Shown here: in pieces, positions 58,342 to 64,000 of the stretch | How the letters are laid out: every line of letters starts with the position of its first letter | Numbering within the stretch: position 1 is the stretch's first letter | Assembly: GCF_047675955.1 (NCBI RefSeq) | Contig: NC_132915.1 | Location: 51,102,026-51,166,025, forward strand | DNA: 64,000 nt | Reading direction: 5' to 3' | Origin: Chlorocebus sabaeus | Taxonomy: Eukaryota > Chordata > Mammalia > Primates > Cercopithecidae | The notes under the pieces: model-generated | What the model was told of the DNA's origin: nothing | What the model saw: only the letters and a program-made list of their open reading frames with translations | The model's database searches: none | Position numbers and translations under genes: made by a program

Positions 58342-59762
58342 ATGGGTAATCACATCTCCATACTACAGTACAAACCCTTCGGATGCATCCTTGAGAACTG
58401 AAACTTTGACCCCCAAACCCTGAAAAGGAAAAGGCTAATATTTTTCTATATCACAGCCTGGTTTTAATACAAGCTCCAGGAGCAGAAATCTTGACCAGAA
58501 AGTGGAAGCATACATTTTAATATGCTCTATCAACTAGATTTGTTTTGCCACTAGCAGGGAAAATAGACAGAAATCCCCTATGTACAGGCCCTAAGAAAAA
58601 ACCCAGACCTTTGTTGGGCTTGTAAAATTGATCCAGTGATGATAGCAGCCATAGTCAGGCTGCCCCATCTGGTTGGTTCGGTAGACCCCTCGTTGGGTTT
58701 ACCCAGGGCTCAAGCCCTGGAGGAACCAAGAGTGGAGCTTAGCTCAAACCCTACCCTTTGACCCCATTATATCCAAGTCTCCTGGCTTTGGAGCCTTCCC
58801 TTTCATACCCAGGGCCATCCTCTGGACACCACCCCCTTGAGTTATGCTCCCTTCAAGAAGTTAGTTGACCTACTAGAGTTCAGACTCCATTTAATATGCA
58901 AGACCTGAGTCAAATTAAAACAGAACTACGGAAGCTTATGGAGATCCTGACAAATGCATCAAAGGGTTCCATAAAGTGGGCTTAACATTTGAACTCACTT
59001 AGAGGGATCTCTCAGTCATACTAGGACAAACCCTGTCTAAGGGAGAACATGACTCCATTATGGAGGCTCCCCAACAATTTGCAAATGCAATGCACATGAC
59101 TCACCTTGGGGGCTACCCTGTATGGGTCACCACAGTTCCTTGGGTCAGCCCCAGTTTGGATTACAATACCCAGAGGGGTATATGAGCAAGGAATTGCATG
59201 TTCCTATGTCTGTTAGAAGGAATGAAAGCTAGCAGAGCCAAGCCTGTAAATTATAATAAAATTGGTCTTAATAAATCAAGGACCTCTTGGAAACCCCACC
59301 ACTTTCCTAGAGAGGCTACAAGAGGCCCTGGTGAAACACACTAACCTAGACCCAGAGACACCAGAAGGGCAAACTGGTCCTAAAGGATCATTTTTTAACT
59401 CAGGCAGCCCCACATATTTGGAGGAAACTCTAAAAACTAGCACTGGACCCCAACACCCTTATGCTTAACATCTTCAAAATAGCTTCCTCTGTCTTTTACA
59501 ACCAGGACTAGAAGAGGAAAGCACTCAGGGAAAGAAGAGGTTAAAGGAAAAGCAGCAGCTCCAACTATTGTCTGCCCTGAAAATCCACCAGCCCTCTCCA
59601 AGTTGCCCTCAGAATACCCTCCCAGTTAACTGCCATCAGTGTGGGAAGCCAAGACACTGGAAGACAAACTGCCACAGTGGGACAGATGGGAAAAATTCCT
59701 ACATGGCTTGCCCCTTCTGTCACAAACTCAACCATTGGAAATGGGACTATCCTGAGGGCTGA
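58342..59762 (+). pseudogene. ERV gag remnant, with stops and frameshifts
   Basis: Gag would form the virion core. An ATG at 58342 opens with Met-Gly-Asn, a myristoylation-type start, but TGA at 58399-58401 ends it after 19 codons. Further capsid-like text is spread over changing frames. The nucleocapsid end is open at 59568-59762 and has a first zinc knuckle CHQCGKPRHWKTNC (59631-59672), intact C-x2-C-x4-H-x4-C. A second knuckle starts at 59709, but its last cysteine position is tyrosine (TAT, 59748-59750). Not able to make a full Gag. Confidence 0.82.
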
Positions 59763-60140
59763 AGGGCCCCTAGGACAGAATCCCAATTCCTAACGGCCTT
59801 AAGCTGAAGGGATCCTCCACTCCAGCCAGCTCCTGGATTGAATATTACGATTGAAGGGATGGAGCTAAGGGCTGCTTTGGATGTGGCAGGTAGGACTGTA
59901 AGTTTTATTTGGGAAATGGCCTGCTTGGTGCGTATCTCTTCATGGGAAATTATCCTCCAAGGTGATGGGGGTAAATTGGGTGCCCATAACCCAAAGGGTC
60001 ACTCCTCATCTTTGCTGCCTGTGAGGGGAGACTGTCTTTTCTCATGCATTTTTAATGATAGCAGAATGTCCTACACTGCTTTTGAATAGAGATATTTTAT
60101 TAAGATTGGGGCTCAGTTAACCTTTACCAAAAGCAATCTT
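59763..60140 (+). pseudogene. ERV protease remnant
   Basis: The aspartic protease region lies between nucleocapsid and reverse transcriptase. The expected Asp-Thr/Ser-Gly centre is replaced by LDVAG (Asp codon at 59880-59882). A C-terminal protease-like segment CPTLLLNRDILLRLG occurs at about 60066-60110 in another frame, so at least one frameshift separates them. Inactive by sequence. Confidence 0.7.
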
Positions 60141-61470
60141 ATGCCTCAAGGAAGTCATACACAAGGATGAACTTTCCACAGACTTTTCCATTAATCCAGA
60201 GATATGGGGCTCAAGAGTACCAGGAAAGGTATTATACCTTTCTGGGGTCACAAGATATTCCAGACTTTCAGTACTGGCATATGGTGAAATTATTAAGTCC
60301 TTATATCAGGTTCTAAAAGAAGGGACTGATTGGGACCCACTTCTCTGGGAAAAAGATCAGAAGCAAGTAAAAACTGAACTAAAAACTGTCAGTTTTAGTT
60401 CTAAACTGCCTTCTCACAAGCCCCAGCCCTTGGGCTACCCATACTAACCAAACCATTTCAACTTTTTGTCACTGAAAGGTAAGTTGTACCCCTGGAAGTT
60501 CTAACTCAAACCATCAGGCCATCAAATGTCCTATAAGTTACTTTTTAAAGAACCTAGACCCAGTAGTGCAAGGGTGGCTGCACTGCCTAAATGTAGTGGC
60601 TACAGCAGTCCTTTTACTCAAGGAGGCCCTCAAAATCACAGTGCAACAGTCAGGCTCCTGACATCCCACCAAATAGGTCCCTTATTGGATATAGAAAGAC
60701 CACAATGGATCACTGATAACAAACTGCTAAACTACCAAGTCTTGTTGTCAGAAAGCCCACAGGTAACAGTTGAGTAATGTTCCACTCTTAACCCAGCGTC
60801 CTTACTGCCACTACTAGGAGAGGATAACTGAACACATTCATGTTGTGAGATACTTAAACAAATTTATGCCAGCCTGGAAGACTTAAAATATCAGCCCCTA
60901 GGTTATCTAGATGAAATATGGTTTTCAGATGGGGTTGGCTTTGTCAAGAATAGAGATAGATATGCACAGTATGCTATAGTGTCCCTTCACCCAGTTACAG
61001 AGGCGGTAGCTCTATACCTGGGGGCCTCAGTGAAACTAGCCGACTCATCACATTGACCAGAGCCCTAAAACTTGGGGAAAGAGAAAGAATAACCATGTAT
61101 ACAGATTCTAAATATGCCTTCCTGGTGCTTCACACCCACATAGCTATCCGGAAGGGAAGGGGATACCTAACAGCTTGGAATACTCCTATTACGTACAGAC
61201 CTCCAATCTTAGAGCTACTAGAGGCTGTTCATTTGCCTCAGGAAGTGGCAATAGTGCACTGTAAAGAACACCAGAGGGGTTCTGATGAAACTACATGGGG
61301 AAATGTGTTAGCTGACCAAAAAGCTAAAGAGGCAGCCATCTCAAAAGATACCTCCGTGGGGACCTTACTGCCCTCTCTCCCAAGTAAACTGTCCCTTCTC
61401 CAATACACTAAGGAAGAAATAGATTGGGCCATCCAGCATGGGTATAAAGAAGAAACCAGTGGAGGGTACA
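60141..61470 (+). pseudogene. ERV pol remnant: reverse transcriptase (core deleted) and RNase H
   Basis: Starts with an N-terminal reverse-transcriptase motif (NPEIWGSRVPGK, from 60193). Within about 15 codons it passes to the connection-type segment YGEIIKSLYQVLKEG (about 60280-60324). The whole polymerase core, including any YxDD box, is absent. RNase H follows: first Asp in WFSDGVGF (60928-60930) and third Asp in MYTDSKYAF (61104-61106). The two lie in different frames, with the break close to where the second acidic residue is expected (near 61042). Stops are also present. Confidence 0.8.
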
Positions 61471-62575
61471 TGTTGGGAGAACTTCTCCATCTACCTAATG
61501 CCTCCCAGTGGAAAGTCATCAAGTGTTTACATGACTCATGCCACCTTGAAAAGGACAGTCTAGGGCAAATTTGTAAATGGGCGTTCAGTGGGAAGGGACT
61601 AAACAAAACTATTCAATAGGTTTGTCAAGCCTGCACCTTGTGCACCATAAATAATCCCCAGATGGGGAAGCCCCCTCCATTAATAAGTCAAATCCAAAGC
61701 AGAGATACAAGCCTGGGGAGGACTGGTAGATGGACTTCACTCAGCTACCCACATGCCACAGGTATAAGTACCTCTTGGTCTGTGTAGGTACCTTCACAGA
61801 CTGGGAAGACTCCGGCCCCACAAGGACTGAAAAGGCACAGAAGATAGCTAACTTGCTCCTAAAGGAACTCATTCCCTGCTTTGAACTCCTCAGGTCATTG
61901 CAGAGTGACAATGATTCATCTTTTTTTTCCTCAAGTAACTCAACAGATTAGTAATGTCCTAGGCATAAAGTAGTACCCTCACTTTGCCTGAGAACTGCAA
62001 TCTTCAGGAAAAGTAGAAAGAATTAACCAAACCCTGAAATGCATCCTCAATAATCTCTGTCAGGAAATAGCAGAGGGTAGACCTCTTACCTTTAACCCTC
62101 CTTCAAATCTGTATTGCCCCTAAGGCTCCCTAGCAATTAAGCGCCTTTGAGATCTTATATGGTAGGCCATTTCTATATTCAGACTTATCTGATACTAGAT
62201 GAAGAAACTGCCAAAATCACCCAGTATGTTTCTTCTTTAGCAGGCTTCCAACAGACTCTCTGGGAATATGGATTAAAAACAAACCCAGCATAGGAAGGGG
62301 AAAAATCCCAGCCTCTGTATCTTCCAGGCTCACTAGTTCTCATTAAAACTTGGAAGGTTGAAACCCCAAATTCCCAACTAACTCCAGTCTGGAGGGGCCA
62401 CTTCACTGCTCCAGTATCTATTCCCACAGCCATTAAAGTTCCAGAGATAGCCAGCTGGATACATTATACCTGCGTGAAGTCATGGAAAGGCCATGGAACA
62501 CCAGAGCCGGAACCAACACCCTCAGCTCCAGAATACACTTGTGAGGCACTGGAAGATCTGAAATTCCTCTTTTAG
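61471..62575 (+). pseudogene. ERV integrase remnant and pol C-terminus
   Basis: Integrase would join viral DNA to the host genome. The zinc-binding end shows H-x3-H (HDSCH, 61530-61544) and CQACTLC (61623-61643), separated by a TAG at 61617-61619. The catalytic core is open at 61730-61951, with the first Asp in MDFTQ and the second in QSDND (57 residues between). The Glu candidate is in SGKVERI (62016-62018) in a different frame. The C-terminal part runs to TAG at 62573-62575. All active-site types are traceable, but the frame is broken at least twice. Confidence 0.8.
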
Positions 62576-62764
62576 TGAAAACATAAGTAATTCCCCCTCA
62601 ACATCCTTTCACATCAAAGTAAGGTGATCCTAGTATTCAGAATTTTCCTAATAATTACTCCAATTATTATCACTATTTTAACCCCAACTTGTACACCACC
62701 AGGATTTCCAGTGGCAGCTTGCTTTATGATCAATTTATCTCTTTCACAATCACCTTAGGTCACC

Positions 62765-64000
62765 GTGGCTCTGCCCCTTTTGGTTCTCATACTCATCGCT
62801 TTACTGGCAGCACACTGCCATCCTGATTTCCCATTATTAGAAAAAGCTCAGCAATTGCTCCAAAACACAGGATCCCCTCACTCCACCAAATGCTGGTTAT
62901 GTACTAGCTCTTCTTCTAAAACACCAGGGAGAGCTTATCCAGCCTGTACCAGAGATTGGACAAACATAGACATAGAATTATGTATTTCCTCTCAACAGGA
63001 CCCTAATCTGAAAGAACTATTTGGGTCTGCAAATAACATTTTTTGCAAAAGCAAAGCAGTATTTCCTTGACATCCACAAGGAACTTCCCATTTTTGGATC
63101 AGTCTTTTCTAATACCACTTTAATGGGAATAACCCCTATTTTGTCTTATGGCCAAAAGAAAAAAAATGGAGTGGATGTAGGTTATTTCCCAATATAGCCT
63201 GTAATGTTACTCACTCTGTAGATTCTAACCAACAGACTAATCAAACATACACCCAAAACCAATTCCACCATCAACCAAGATTCCCCAAACCTTCAAATAT
63301 TATCTTTCTTCAGGGGACTTTGCTAAATAAGTTCATTCAGTTTTGCCAGAAATGCCCAAGCTTATGCAGTACTTGAAATTTCTAGTTCCAGCCTGCTGAT
63401 TGAAACCAATGTCTGCAAATTGCCAACCTCACCTCCACAGCAGAATGGGTTCTATTGGACTAAACTCAAAATTCTCTTTTTTTGGGAAAATGAAACCAAC
63501 GCAGCTAATCACAATCAAACCCCATGCACCCAAGTATTAGCAGGCATGACTGTAGCTACTGGCTACCTGAGTGTGTTGTCATCCTTGGTGTTTTTGGGGG
63601 CTGTCCTCATCTCTTATTTTGTTTCGACATCTCTACTTGTCTTAAAACCCAAGGAGCCTTCTGTGTTTGTGGCCAGTTTACCAATGCCTCCTCACTAAAT
63701 GGACTGGAACTTGTACCATAGATTACGCACCCCTGGCCATCTTTGTACTCCCTGGCAATCTCTCTCTTCCAGTACCAATCCATGGGAATTCTATCTTGTC
63801 CAGGTGAAAAGCGCTATCCAATTAATTCCCCTTCTTATGGGCCTCAACATTATAGCTGGTACGGGAACCTAAATTGCCAGAATCTCAAAAGCCTCCTTGA
63901 CCTATAGGCAACTCTCAAAGGAAATAGCCAGCAATTTTAATGTGATAGCTAAAACCTTAACCATGCCAAAACAAATTAACTCTTTAGCAGCTGTAGTCCT
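62765..64000 (+). pseudogene. ERV env remnant, partial (window edge)
   Basis: Env would be the surface and membrane glycoprotein. The first segment (62765-63070) encodes a hydrophobic signal-peptide-like start and a CWLC motif (residues 43-46, 62891-62902), typical of class I surface subunits, then stops. It opens at GTG, not ATG. Later pieces lie in shifted frames, including 63420-63698 and 63524-63721, and a hydrophobic fusion-peptide-like stretch near 63820-63870. Several in-frame stops are present. The window ends before the rest of the transmembrane subunit. Confidence 0.78.

Larger units (their letters stand above)
55965..64000 (+). mobile_element. Class I endogenous retrovirus, defective, sense (LTR10/HERV-I-like), truncated by window
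   Basis: In order: 5' LTR (55965-56653), leader, gag, pro, pol, env. Class I placement rests on the two zinc knuckles in gag, gammaretrovirus-like pro/pol motifs and a CWLC motif in env. Two knuckles and the LTR text suggest the HERV-I/HERVIP10 branch. Every gene is broken. The 3' LTR and target duplication are not in view, so whether it is a full provirus is unknown. Confidence 0.85.

Noticed and set aside
62765..63698. Possible domesticated, syncytin-like env gene
   Set aside because: The first open frame is only about 100 codons, begins at GTG, and is followed by several stops and frame changes. No long env frame is preserved.
1..64000. CRISPR arrays, bacterial operons, phage or plasmid features
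   Set aside because: The sequence is primate genomic DNA. Repeats are Alu, L1, LTR and simple repeats with no regularly spaced array, and there are no operon-like gene clusters.

Overview
This window is primate nuclear DNA, most likely from an Old World monkey. Three exons at the left match the end of the methylthioadenosine phosphorylase gene MTAP residue for residue in frame, with canonical GT-AG splice sites. The rest is typical catarrhine interspersed-repeat sequence. At least four Alu copies (1638-1943, 14436-14645, 43839-44110, 48030-48274) carry the combination I associate with the AluYR subfamilies of Old World monkeys: a GCTCAAGCCTGTAATC or GCTTGAGCC box, GAGGTGGCGGGCGCC, and GAGATCCGGCC. 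By synteny with human 9p21.3, CDKN2A/CDKN2B should lie beyond the right edge. That placement is inference.

Layout. 1-10758 holds MTAP from inside intron 5 to the stop codon in the last coding exon (coding blocks 3323-3562, 8072-8194, 10720-10758), followed by a 3' untranslated region with at least two candidate poly(A) signals. No other cellular protein-coding gene could be supported in the remaining 52 kb. 13.5-27.4 kb contains a solitary MaLR LTR with perfect target-site duplications, antisense L1 copies, a long L2 remnant with nested insertions, and a disordered L1 cluster. 27.6-34.1 kb is one full-length antisense L1 (about 6.5 kb) that split an older MER5A element. 34.2-40.2 kb is a decayed sense L1 broken by a MaLR LTR, a twin-primed (5'-inverted) younger L1 and a small local duplication. 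40-55 kb is mostly gene-free, with an LTR12-like LTR, L1M fragments, Alus, a 256-bp GGAA/GGGA microsatellite, a THE1 LTR and a TTAA-flanked piggyBac-like MITE with a strong hairpin.

From 55965 to the right edge lies a class I endogenous retrovirus in sense orientation, inserted into an old Alu. It has a 5' LTR resembling LTR10, a long leader with tandem repeats, then gag, pro, pol and env remnants. It is defective: gag stops after 19 codons, the polymerase core of reverse transcriptase is deleted, pol has several frameshifts, and the first env segment opens at GTG. The 3' LTR is outside the window.

No new multi-gene system is visible. The observations most worth checking are regulatory or structural: a p53-response-element-like site in the LTR10-like LTR near MTAP, the GGAA microsatellite, the piggyBac-like hairpin MITE, a duplicated LTR/L1 junction segment, and an L1 insertion with an apparent linked deletion. 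Subfamily names were assigned by eye and may be off by one or two subfamily levels; repeat boundaries are approximate unless target-site duplications are stated.
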